NCBI GenBank assembly: GCA_963931865.1
Contig: OZ007505.1
Span: forward strand, 7,499,415-7,563,414
From: Axinella damicornis
Taxonomy: Eukaryota; Porifera; Demospongiae; Axinellida; Axinellidae
Direction: 5' to 3'
DNA: 64,000 nt
Below, one piece after another: positions 54,801 to 64,000 of this stretch. Positions within the stretch are counted from its first letter, which is position 1, and every line of letters starts with the position of its first letter. The position numbers and the translations under genes are program-made. The notes beneath the pieces are model-generated. The model saw nothing but the letters and a program-made list of their open reading frames with translations, did no database searches and had not been told where the DNA came from.

Positions 54801-55705
54801 TATCATGGTCCCACAAAAAGCTACAGAAGCTCCACGGCTATCTCTTGCACCATGCTTATACCTTCTTCACTTGCATGCCCGATACTATGAAGCTTGTACT
54901 GTTTGTAGGAAGCATATCAGGATTTCCTTGCCAGACTTTCAACCAGGCTAGGGTAGCTAGAATTTCTGACCACTCACTCTTTGGTGGTCTTCATCTAGTA
55001 TAACAGTCATGCTTCAGGTTTTGTGGTAATTGGGATTCCAAATATAGCAGTATTTCTATATGGGTTTGTGATATATATATCCGGGTTGTGTAATGTTTGA
55101 TGTACAAATTATTCAAGCCTAAGTGGAATCCTATATAAGCTATAGCTATAGGTTGAACTTCACTCTGTTTATTGGTCAATTAGGTGGTGTAATCCTGACT
55201 GAGCAAGATCTATACATTCTCACTGATATCTTGGGAGCAGTTGCTCCCCAGTGGCGGGTGATTGGTGGCACTCTTGGAATCCTAGATTCTGACCTCAGCA
55301 TAATACAACACAGTCCACTGCTTTTTGTGGAAGGTCCCCTTGGCTATTTCAGAGAGATGCTATGCCGATGGTTGAAATGGGCCCCTCCCAAACATCCTAG
55401 GCCAACAATTGAAGCTCTAGCACTTGCACTTCAGAGCTGTGGGCACGAAGTTCTTGCAACCAATCTGAGACCACTCTTTCTACAGAAGAAAGGTACAGTC
55501 ATGTCATGTACACTCAGCTCAAAAAGTACCTAATCATGTCATAGAAGTAAGAGCAGATTTAAACTAGTTTTGAAATCCTAAATGCCCATGCAAGAGGCTG
55601 ACTAACCATCCTCATTAGTTTCAGGTGTATCACACCTTCTACAACACCAGACCCAGCCACTGCCCCAGCATGGGCAATCTGTACCTGGTCCCAGCATGCA
55701 ACCAG
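45864..55705 (+). CDS. Roco GTPase with two death-domain-like modules
   Basis: Exons: 45864-45952, 46514-46550, the microexon-like array 47436-50452, 51299-51323, 51644-53811, 54051-54304, 54364-54424, 54672-54753, 55184-55492, 55625-55705; the 3' end is not found. Phases agree at every join. The start is acidic (MAEAPPSSSITDDEALLESE). The large exon holds Roc motifs: P-loop GPGGVGKSS, switch VWDCGGQTVFLDVLP, and a G4-like IGTHGDD. Then comes a COR domain (VAWVLFRKVLKKV ... VIADPQWLVKQLGKLL). 54051 onward is a first death-domain-like module (LQELADALEVVPLLESLEGD). 55184-55492 is a second (LTDILGAVAPQWRVIGGTLG). Roc-COR-Death proteins act in death or innate-immune signalling in animals. No LRR or kinase was seen. 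The intron at 53812 uses GTTTGT, a weaker donor. Confidence 0.85.
46612..47147. mobile_element. Foldback/MITE-like element with TACCGTA termini
   Basis: The left end TACCGTATTTCCGCGATCAA and the right end (reverse complement TACCGTATTTTCTGCAATCA) are inverted. Matches extend inward through the AATGCTGC and GGCGGCCACTAATC blocks. Lies in the Roco intron between exon 2 and the microexon array. A 67-codon frame inside has no recognisable content. Confidence 0.8.
47300..50460 (+). repeat. Tandem array of ~21 intron-like units bounding 3-nt microexons
   Basis: The unit is about 152 bp (149-158). Each has: donor GTAAGTTTTGTTTGTATGG; GTCATGATTGACTTATCTGT; pyrimidine tract TTTTGCTCCTTTTCCCTCTT; branch-like CATTAAC; acceptor ACTCATACTCAG; then three bases; then the next GTAAGT. 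The triplets, with first base position, are GAG 47436, GAG 47585, CTG 47735, GAG 47887, CGG 48039, GTG 48193, CTG 48338, CTG 48492, GAG 48646, GAG 48798, GTG 48950, GAG 49102, CGG 49254, GTG 49404, CGG 49556, GAG 49710, GTG 49862, CTG 50013 and CGG 50165. Then TGG 50323 (donor decayed to ATATG) and AAG 50450. They encode E, L, R or V. The upstream exon (ending 46550) is phase 0 and the downstream exon (51299) starts in phase 0, so any subset keeps frame. Splicing itself is not proved. Confidence 0.85.
50473..50809. mobile_element. Foldback/MITE-like element with TACCGTA termini
   Basis: The left end TACCGTAGATCGGGAACTTT and the right end (reverse complement TACCGTAGATCGGAAAATTT) are inverted. 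Subterminal blocks (GTTAAAA, ACACGAAAT) are also mirrored. It sits just after the last microexon-array unit, inside the same intron. Confidence 0.8.
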
Positions 55706-57986
55706 GTAAGTACATGTGGATGCCAGTTTAGAGGCCAGTTTGGTTGTGCAATGCAGGATATACTCCACCAACTACTTGGGCACACTGCTTACTAATAGTT
55801 AAAACAAACTCATCGGGCAGTTATTCCATGCAGCTCTCACTGCAACAATGAAGCAGATAATTGGCACAGTAGCTAATAGATGCTACCACGAAAAGAGTAC
55901 AAACATTTACTGCAGGTGTTATTCAAAAAATACTTACCCCTCACAATTTTTGAGCTTCATATAACAAAGCTGATTATTACACAGGCATGCACTTGTGTAC
56001 ATGTACTAGCAGCCCAGCCTGCTGTGTGGCCGGCCAAGCGGAGAGGGGTAGATTGAGTATCTGATACTTACCATGGTAGTTATGCATCTTGTTAGCCAGT
56101 CTTTAACTTGTGGTGAATGCTAATGCTCACCTACCTGGAGATGGGTGGTGGGCAGTCCAGACAGGGGAAACAACCCCCTGAGCTGACCAGGAGAATTGCT
56201 GCCCACCATGAAGAGGTATTGTATAATTTCTGACTAGTGGAAATGCAGGACATTGGGGGGCGAGCCTAAGCAAATGCATGCATGCATGCATACATCAGAG
56301 CCTCAGGCACTAGACACTAAAGTCTAGCAGGTATGCCACACATAGACGTCTACCGATATGCATATGCTGCACACTGGCCCACTATACCATAATTATGTAT
56401 AGTTAGTCAGGCCAGAATACAGATTACATCTTTGCCATGCGGTAGCCCCTATCCCTCCAGCCATTGAATAGGTAAGTCCATAGTGTCCAACTATTGGATG
56501 GCATTGCTGGCTTCACCCTGCCTTTACCTCATCACTAAGTTGATTGCTGCTGTTGGCTAGTATTTCCACACACTTCATGGGTCTAACTTGTCTCCTCTCC
56601 AGCCTTCCCCTTCCCATCCCCCCCTTCCCCCACTGCCGCCACAGGATCAGGGACTCTCCGGCACAGGCATCATGTGCAGAGCAGAAGACCCACACACTCA
56701 CAAAGTAACTATTCCAGGATGGCTCTACTGCAAGAGGGACATCCTTGGATGACATGTCTGATGTGCTCAGTCTTGTGGATATTTCTCATATTATTGCTCT
56801 TCGCTTTCTACAAACTGTACATGGGTTGACACATTAAAGGGCACCAGACATGGGGATGGTGAGCTGTTAGTTCATCATCAGGCAGTGGCAGTGAGAAACC
56901 AAGTACATACCGGAGGCTGTAGCACAACCAACCATTCCCACAGTGTCCACACACAGTGCACACATACAAACCTGCAGAGTACACATTCGGATATTCCAAT
57001 GGACCTTTCCTTTATTAAGTTGCTTTGAAGCCAGCCTATTTGAGTAACCTTTGCAGAGGTGCCTCAATGCCACAAGAACAAGAGGCCTGCAGCATCACCA
57101 TCGATGGCAGGAAAATCAAATCCATTCTCACTGACTAGCAGGAAACCTGCATGGGTAAGGCAATGTTTGTAGTTGCTTTCACCTACATTCATTTCAAGGA
57201 TGTCACTCATATCTCACCATGCAGGCCAGGCTCAGCCTTGGAGAGCCTGGGACAAGGCTAGGCCAGGAGCCTGACAAACATTTATTCCTGGTAGGTGTAT
57301 CACAATTTCCACTATTCCACAATACCAGTGCCAAGCTGATCTTAACTGCAGGAGCAGCAGTACTGGCTGAAAATTCCGACAAAACTCCAGAGGTTTGTTG
57401 TATATAGGTGGATGTTTACCTTGCATTTGAACTGTAATTATCCATGCCTCCCAATAATTTTTAGGTAAACCCTAGATGCCTGGTCTTGCGAATCAGCTAG
57501 TATTCCCTGATCCATTGTCAGAGTGAATGAGTCTCCCTGGACAATATTCATAGGTGAAATATGTCCCCTTGTATACAGGTCTGCAGACTTACGGATATGT
57601 TTCTCATTATAATGATTAAGCACAAATTATTACTGTACTTCTTTTTTGTTTCTGCAGAATCTGGCACAGATGGGTGATCTCAGTATAATACAGAGTTGCA
57701 CGTGCAGGTTAACTAGTTACGTACATAGCAAATACGATAACCTAGCAACCATATAGATACTATAGTGTCCAACTATTGGATGGCATTGCTGGCCTTTACC
57801 TCATCACTAAGGGACCATATTTTGATTGCTGCATGCTGTTGGCTGTAGTTGGATATTCACCCTGGTTATAAGCTCCTGACTAGTATTTCCACATAACACT
57901 TCATGGGTCTACCTTGTCTCCTCTCCAGCCTTCCCTTTCCCATCCCCTCCTGAAGACAGAACTGATTACCATTTAAGGTAGTAAAC
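55706..57986. other. Region downstream of Roco exons, with partial duplicates
   Basis: The last recognised Roco exon ends in phase 1 at 55705 and I could not find its successor. A ~150-bp block at 56483-56625 (ccaactattggatggcattg ... ctccagccttcccc) recurs at 57766-57950. A decayed Roco copy lies at 57345-57712. No other gene was recognised. Confidence 0.45.
57345..57712 (+). pseudogene. Partial duplicate of Roco gene (exon end, intron, next exon start)
   Basis: Copies the segment 53771-54090: ggagcagcagtactggctga, actccagaggtttgttg, taggtggatgt, the intron with tctgcagacttacgg, then gaatctggcacagatgggtg and atctcagta. Insertions and substitutions break the frame (for example atctcagtataatacagagt against the parent atctcagtaatacagagct). 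A truncated, non-functional copy. Confidence 0.75.
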
Positions 57987-58538
57987 ATGGGTACCGCGAT
58001 CTCCGAAACCAAGTTGACGGATAAATGGGCAGCATTAAAGCGAACACAAGTTTCAGCAATACTTTGCATCAAACTGCTCCCTCTGCTTGAAAATGCCCTA
58101 AAACCCAATTTTAAGGCCCTCTATCAAACTGAAAATTTGGACCCTCTCCAAGGCTCCACCCACACTCTGACCCCATCATCAATACACACACAAAACAGGC
58201 CCAAAAACTACGGATGGATTTACCACCTGCTCTCCTCACTTGCAGGCTACAGCCCAAAACTCACTGCCACCCTCAAAAACAGAGGTTTGGCTACCCTAGC
58301 CTTTCAAAAAAAAATCCACGCACACCAACTAAAACCGACTCAAGCCAAGGGCACTCTTCAAAAGGTCAACCTACCCCCTGCAAAACTAGGGATGCTTTTC
58401 CACGTTCACCTCTCGGTTACAGAGTTTTGGCCACACATCTACTCCCTCTCACCAGCCCAGTCCAGCTACCAAACCAGCCAAATTCGCCCTAACACGAAAA
58501 TGGGCGGGGCCTGTAATGCCGAAAGGTCAACTCTCTAG
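57987..58538 (+). CDS. Unrecognised 183-codon ORF, possible mobile-element relic
   Basis: The ATG at 57987 starts MGTAISETKLTDKWAALKRT; the ORF is open to 58538. The N-terminus fits an N-myristoylation pattern (MGxxxS). The coding strand is strikingly C- and A-rich and poor in G, unlike the genes around it, and the product is rich in Leu, Pro, Thr, His and Gln. No catalytic motif, zinc knuckle or membrane segment was seen. A second open stretch follows in another frame (58516-58749). It could be a structural gene of a mobile element or a chance ORF; I cannot assign it. Confidence 0.35.
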   Translation: MGTAISETKLTDKWAALKRTQVSAILCIKLLPLLENALKPNFKALYQTENLDPLQGSTHTLTPSSIHTQNRPKNYGWIYHLLSSLAGYSPKLTATLKNRGLATLAFQKKIHAHQLKPTQAKGTLQKVNLPPAKLGMLFHVHLSVTEFWPHIYSLSPAQSSYQTSQIRPNTKMGGACNAERSTL

Positions 58539-59024
58539 AGTTACCTTGGCCAGGGAGCTGTCGGAGGCTGTTCACTTTCCAGGCTGCTCTTCGGCCACTT
58601 CAGCAGACCCACAAACATTCCTGCTCACTCCACCTAGCTATTCACACTCAGATAGCCCATCGCTACATTCAATAAGCCAGAATAGCTCTTTACTTAAAAA
58701 AATAAAAAATTACACTCCTGGTATAGGAAATAAAGTGCCGCGTAAATAATATAATTAATATAATATATATAATGTTTGGGTACTTAGGCTTGGCCTACAG
58801 AAATTCTGACTACACCGCCGTGATCGCTATCATGCACTGACCTGAATGATAAAAGTTGGTGCTGACACTCACCTTGGTGGTGGAGATATGAGCGCTTTTG
58901 TCTCGCCGTGGCTGCCATTGCTCGAGCGCTCTCTTCGACTTCCGGTGGCAGTACCGTTCTTAGGAAAGGCACACGAAGATTCTGACCACACAGCCGTGAT
59001 CGCTGTCGTTCAATGACGCTTACA

Positions 59025-59235
59025 TGCCAAAACTCACCGTGCTGGCGAAGTTGTGAGCGCTGTAACAGTTTCTTGTCTTCTCCTTGGGCCGCCATTGCTG
59101 ACTCAGCTCAATCGATCGACGTTGCGAGCAGGTCCTATCCTCACGTGGTATGTGCGTTAATTGGAATGAGTTGCAATACCTAGCTTGTCGAGTCGCAACC
59201 GGTTGCAACGCGGCTACCAGGAGTGCGGTTGCCCC
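59025..59235 (-). repeat. Dispersed repeat copy (pair with 18525-18740)
   Basis: In reverse complement it carries the same ordered blocks as 18525-18740 (ttgcaaccggttgc, tccaattaa-gcacat, cagcaatggcggcc, ctcacaacttcgccagcac). Unclassified family. Confidence 0.6.
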
Positions 59236-60969
59236 TCGATAAAAATTTTTTTTTAAAATAAAGAGTGTTCAAACAAATCTTCAAAGTACCGCACCGCCAC
59301 ATCAGAGTACCGATTTGAAACTCGAAAGGGCCGCTAGCCGCATCAAAGAGAGAAGCCCCCCTTGTTTATTCCGGTTGCCGCCATGGGAAAACGTAAACAG
59401 ATAAATAACTCTAAATAACCGTATGCGAGTGACGTCATCTCATTAATTATTCATGAGCAAAATTGCGCGATTTCGCCGATACCGTGCTTCCTACCTTAAG
59501 AAACACAAATGCCATGCTCAAACAGAAAGCATGCAGCTAGTGGTCTGGTTCACCACCAGTAATTTCAAACTCAACAAAGCAATGGTCATTATCTACTCCC
59601 ATCCAATGCAAGGGAGTGGACTCTATACTAAGCGTCACTTTTTTGCTCACTACTCCAGCTGTTGATGAAATAGCACTCATCTGGACCACATACCAGGCAG
59701 GAGCTGATTGAACTTCTACAAGGAACTGGATTTGCATAGGCAGCCGACACGTAAGTCACTAGTAAATTCGTCATTCCATTTGTACTGCACAAATCATTAA
59801 TGCTGTACTTCTTTCTCCATGTACTTGCTTGGAACTACAGACTTGCTCACTGGGAAGCAACCAGCAAAAGATGACAACATCTTGAGATGCACCACAAGTG
59901 TGAGTACATGCAGGTTATTGTGTGTTGATAGCTAGGTCATTTGCCACATTCCCAGGCCTCCACTAACTCGTATGATAAAGGCCTTCCCAATTTTCGTCCT
60001 GTAAGTCACAAAGTTGGGTGGCACCCAGCTTTGTGACTTACAGGACGAAACTATGAATTAAGGCCTTTATTGTACGAGTGATGTCAAGGGTAGAGAGAAC
60101 ATAATTGGACGTGGATAGACAATTCTCGCATAGAGAAAACAAAATATGCAAACATTGTCCTCCAGTCTGTCGTCTCTTCTCCCACGCAAGAAACTGTAGA
60201 GTTGTGCTGATGTTAAGGCTCATATCGAGTGCTTGGCGCGGTGATCAGTCAGTAGTCACACTCTACACAAACTTGCAGTTTGTTTGACCACGTGCAATTA
60301 AGTTCTCTTTACTTGTGATGTTTCTCATGTGACAAACTATCTTGGGCTCTCCCTTTCTTCGTTGGGAATGTAGTCTTACCAGCACTATTATATAACACTC
60401 ACTGAACACCAAGGTTGGTCTGAATAATGTGATCCTCTCAGCATAAACCACCCATTCACTGCAAAACAATGAATTTATGTTGTGTGAGTTCAAAGTTCGC
60501 ATATCGATGGTATTCAAAAGCCTATAACTAAGTCCAAATGAAGAATATTCGTGTAAGTTTCCACAAAATGCGGTGAATGGATGGCAGCCACTACTGATAG
60601 TACAAGTATTGAGGCTAAGACAGAAATTTAGTGGGAATTACTATCGTGCAGGGTTAGATATTTCTGTCCCTGATATTTTGGTATGGGCCTATATGCCTCT
60701 TTCACTGCTTATAGTTTTACATCCATAACAGCCACACCATCTCCATGTTAGAAGCTATTACCCCATGCACACACGTACAACAAGGGGTAGAGTGATTGCT
60801 TTGTCTGTCAGTATGTCAGTATGTTCGTCTGCATCAAGTTGGGAATTGGGGACGAAATAGAGTACACTTGATAGTCTAAGTACTAATCAGGTTTGTGAAG
60901 TTCCTTCTATCTTTCCCTCCAATATCTAGTTTGTATGTTGCTGAAGAGTCCCTCCTTCATGACTATTGG

Positions 60970-61070
60970 ACAGAGTGGAGACTACTGAATGGTTCCGCCT
61001 TGGCCTGGAGCTGAACACTAGTGAGCACAGCTTGAACATTATTGCCAGCTATGGCATGTATGTTGATTAT
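60970..61070 (+). pseudogene. Possible death-domain exon fragment
   Basis: After a ttggacag acceptor-like sequence the frame reads VETTEWFRLGLELNTSEHSL then NIIAS. This has the W..LGL.L.....L..I spacing of a death-domain core like that of the Roco modules. No donor in phase and no partner exon was found. It may belong to a decayed Roco relative. Confidence 0.3.
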
Positions 61071-62062
61071 GATCTGTTCATGAATTTTGTAATTCACATC
61101 TACAGTGAGCTGTTGATTTTGATATGTTCATTTCATGTCTGCTTCATTGCATCTACAATGTCACAATCGATCTTCATTCTTGCCACATTTATAAAGTCCA
61201 GCCACACCTGTACTGAATACTATGCAGTCATGCATGCTTAGTTAATTTGCATCCGAATATCTTACTGTTTACCTGATGTCACAGAACCCTGGGCTTCTCG
61301 GGACAGCCAAATGCCATTATTGTAAAGAAATTTTTGTTTCACTGCACGTTTGCATTCTGAAGCAGCTGCATGTGGAGCCATTCCAGTCGATTGAAGCCAA
61401 ACAGCAGCAGGCTAAGACAGAACATGACCGATCAAGCTGGTGTAATTTTTCCAGCTGCAAAAATTCTCCATCCCACAACCTATACCACAACTCTGAATGT
61501 TCTGGTGGCAGATGACCAATTAAGTTAGTACTGTATGTGCAGCAAAGAATGTATAATATGTATTGTAGTATTAAGGTGTAAGGTATACCATGGCTCTCTC
61601 CTAGGCCTTCCCACTGTACATGTAATCTGAGGAGAGTGCCTGGGACCAAGGCTACTGTGATAGTCATACCACCAACAAGATGTACAAGCACCCATACAGT
61701 AAAGAATTCTCACTGCAATTCATAACCTTGCCGAAAGGACACTCCCTCCTGGAAACAAAGACACTCCTGCACAAGAGAAAGGGGCTGTATGAAAACTGTT
61801 GACGGCAGCATTTTGCTTCACTGCCTGCATGCATGGGATCTAGCAGCCCCACCCCTCTTCTAATTACGTCATCGCCCAACTGATAAGGGGGGTGTGGCAC
61901 GATGTCACATGATTTGCATTAGTGTACAAGCATAGAACATGTAGAAGAAGAGACAGGTTTCGTCGCCCCTGCGACTGTATTCCCTACGGTGTATCGTGTA
62001 CGAATAGCCACTACCACGACGGACGTAGCTGTAACATCTATGCTGCTGGTATTTACTATGCT

Positions 62063-63386
62063 ATGGGGGAACACGTGGACTCGCACAGCAGAAGGCTAAA
62101 GAGGACCTCACCAGAGACGATGGTGAATGTGCACGTCAGTGTGAACGTACATAGCTCCAGTAGTTCCTCATGGGATGAGAATGGAGTAACACCTAGGATC
62201 ACTGAGGCGATAGTCAGGTCGCAGTCACAGATAGAAGAAGTCAAGCGCCACCTGCCGTTCCCCCGCAAGTTGGCCTATGGGGTCGGGCATGTTTTCAACG
62301 ACATGTGTGCCAGTATGTGGTTCACATACCTCCTGATATTCTACCACAAGGTTGTCCCCATCAAAAACCCCTATGCCGGCTTACTGCTCCTCATTGGTCA
62401 GATTGCTGATGCCATGGCAACCCCTGTTGTCGGATTCCTTTGCGATAAAACTCGATTCCGATACGGCCGAAGGAAAATCTGGCATCTTGCTGGGACAATC
62501 ATGGTGGTTGTATCATTTTTCTTTTTCTGGCACCACTGCCTCCCATGCAACTCAAGCACTGCACTGGGCTGGGAGCTTTTGTACTTTGCAGTTCCGATTG
62601 TGATTTTCCAGTTTGGGTGGGCAGCAGTGCAGATCTCCCATCTCTCTCTCATCCCCGAGCTTACAGAGAACGAGAGCGAACGTGTAGGGCTGAATGCCAT
62701 CAGGTGAGTGTGAGTAGATACTAATGTATAATCTCAAACTGGCACCATTTTCCCAAGAGGTCCCTCAAGCTACACCAAGAGCACATAAATAGGTCGCGCC
62801 CCCCGGAGTGACCTACTTGGCTACACCCATTGCGTACACATCACTTAATTAAAGTTTGGTGGCCCCATTTCCTACCTGTAGTTCTTGATGGCCTTACTAG
62901 TGATCTTGACCATCCATTTGATGGTTAGCTATAATAATACGCTCTTTACAATTTGGTATCTAGCTATCTATCGGTGTATCTATCTATTGCCCACTTTTTG
63001 TGTATCGTATGCCATTATTTTAGAGTTGCATATCCTCCTTGGAATGGATTTATGAGAAGAAAGTTTACTACCCACACAACACTTTTTCCCTCCAGTGGAG
63101 GGGAACCTTTCATGTCAGCAATGACTGTTTTAGAATACTGTTGATGCAACCATTCTGATGTTGTTTACCTTATTGTTTATCCTACCCGACCACAGTGTAC
63201 ACTAGACTAGTTTCTGTTATGATCTGCACTGTCCGTCTGCACGCTCACTGCAGGTATGCCTTCACCATCCTAGCCAACATGGCCGTGTTTGTGGCCTTGT
63301 TTGTGCTACTGAAGGTGATCGGCGAGAGTGAACCTGGCTCTGATAATAGCTCCAACCTCAACCCAAGCGATGAGTGGATATTCTCA
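62063..63386 (+). CDS. MFSD12: MFSD12-type major facilitator transporter (5' two exons)
   Basis: Exons 62063-62703 and 63254-63386 (phase 2 junction, AG|G); the rest is beyond the window. I chose the ATG at 62063; the frame is open further upstream but has no earlier ATG. After about 50 hydrophilic residues come MFS helices and family motifs: LAYGVGHVFNDMCASMWFTY, LLLLIGQIADAMATPVVGF, DKTRFRYGRRKIWHLAGT, VIFQFGWAAVQISHLSLIPE and LTENESERVGLNAIRYAFT. These follow human MFSD12 block by block. MFSD12 works in lysosomes and related organelles, where it is required for cysteine import. Confidence 0.93.
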
Positions 63387-64000
63387 GTAAGTCCACCTAC
63401 CCCAGGGTCTGGCCAAGCATCATTATGATTGTCATTGCAGTGGGGGTTGATATGTGAGATAGTTTTGATGCAGAAAATGCTGTATTTGCATACACTGGCA
63501 GTCTGTAGCCTTTCCGGAGTACCACAAGTACACGAGCAATATACAACATGTGTAAAGGTTATAAACAGGTAACCTCCCCTCCCGAAAAAAAAAAGAAGGT
63601 ATAAAAAAAGATCATTACTGTGATTTGGACATGCCTAGCCCACCAACAGAGGTTACCACTTGCAGAGAATTGGGAACCCCCTCCCTACCAAATCAGCTAT
63701 ATGCCCAATTCGTTATGTGATCACTTCCTTCGGCCTTGTATCTGTCAAATATTGCACTTCCTTCGAATGAGATGTTGATATTGTGTGATGCTGCTATACT
63801 GCAACCACGTCATGTGATTGAAATGTTAATTGTGTTGTGTCTAGATCAAGCAAGGATTAGCTGGAAGCAACTTGCAGTTCAGGAGAGTTGCTTCCTAACT
63901 TCACACTGCTTTATCGGTTTCTAACATCCTAACCTCCTATACCCTGAAGTGTTTCAGCCATGCCAGTCAGTTAGCCTCGTTCCCAGGCCCCATCCGAAAA
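63387..64000 (+). other. MFSD12 intron, truncated at window edge
   Basis: Starts with a GTAAGTCC donor. No further exon was recognised. The last 30 bases (tagcctcgttcccaggcccc) match one arm of the dispersed CCTCATTCCCAGGC hairpin family. Confidence 0.5.

Larger units (their letters stand above)
58750..62062. other. Repeat-rich region between Roco remnants and MFSD12
   Basis: 58790-59100: two imperfect tandem copies of a ~150-bp unit (attctgactacaccgccgtg and attctgaccacacagccgtg), the second merging into a dispersed repeat (59025-59235). 59940-60080: inverted repeat (cgtatgataaaggcc/ggcctttattgtacgag, with an inner cgtcctgtaagtcacaaagt pair). 60972-61060: an exon-like stretch reading TTEWFRLGLELNTSEHSLNI, which resembles a death-domain fragment and may be a lost or remote Roco exon. 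No complete gene. Confidence 0.45.

Noticed and set aside
59390..59420. Tiny ORF with a strong Kozak context (gccgccATGG) at 59382
   Set aside because: Only 11 codons (MGKRKQINNSK), inside repeat-rich DNA and with no following exon. No support for function.

Overview
This is eukaryotic, intron-rich DNA from an early-branching animal, most probably a sponge (inference). The evidence is metazoan gene content (cadherin, CFAP53, MFSD12, ATP8B-type flippase, SUB1), Roco-Death architecture, canonical GT-AG introns, and many small foldback elements and microsatellites. Almost no gene is one long ORF, so I read the genes by joining exons at splice sites and checking codon phase across junctions. One 200-base run of N interrupts the sequence.

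Layout. (1) 1-11323, minus: the 5' part of a large secreted or membrane adhesion gene: signal peptide, Ig-like region, a right-handed beta-helix exon, then a 3.5-kb exon with about ten cadherin repeats running off the left edge. (2) 11480-15259, plus: SUB1/PC4 coactivator, divergent from the adhesion gene over a 156-bp promoter with an NRF1-like palindrome. (3) 16382-35353, minus: a P4-ATPase of the ATP8B class in about 37 exons, complete except at the N gap, with a tRNA-Ile(GAU) gene inside one intron. (4) 35503-40734, plus: CFAP53 in 11 exons, divergent from ATP8B over 149 bp that hold an RFX X-box-like palindrome. (5) 40915-41498, minus: a small Cys-rich zinc-binding-type protein with one apparent frameshift. 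(6) 41499-45863: repeat-rich intergenic DNA. (7) 45864-55705 or beyond, plus: a Roco GTPase gene (Roc-COR plus two death-domain-like modules). (8) 55706-62062: repeats, a partial duplicate of the Roco gene, and one unrecognised ORF. (9) 62063 to beyond 63386, plus: MFSD12-type transporter, cut by the window edge.

The most unusual structure is at 47300-50460, inside the Roco gene. About 21 tandem units of roughly 152 bp each look like a complete intron: GTAAGT donor, pyrimidine tract, TTAAC branch-point-like motif, TCAG acceptor. Successive units are separated by exactly three bases. Those three bases are GAG, CTG, CGG or GTG and are the most variable positions in the unit. The flanking exons are in phase 0 at this point, so any number of 3-nt microexons could be included without breaking the frame. 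This could be a combinatorial microexon cassette, a recursive-splicing ladder, or a satellite that captured splice sites; RNA data would decide.

Other points: four apparent single-base deletions in otherwise good coding sequence (three beside the N gap) suggest assembly errors. Several foldback families (TACCGTA termini, MULE-like with a 9-bp duplication, CCTCATTCCCAGGC hairpins) populate introns.
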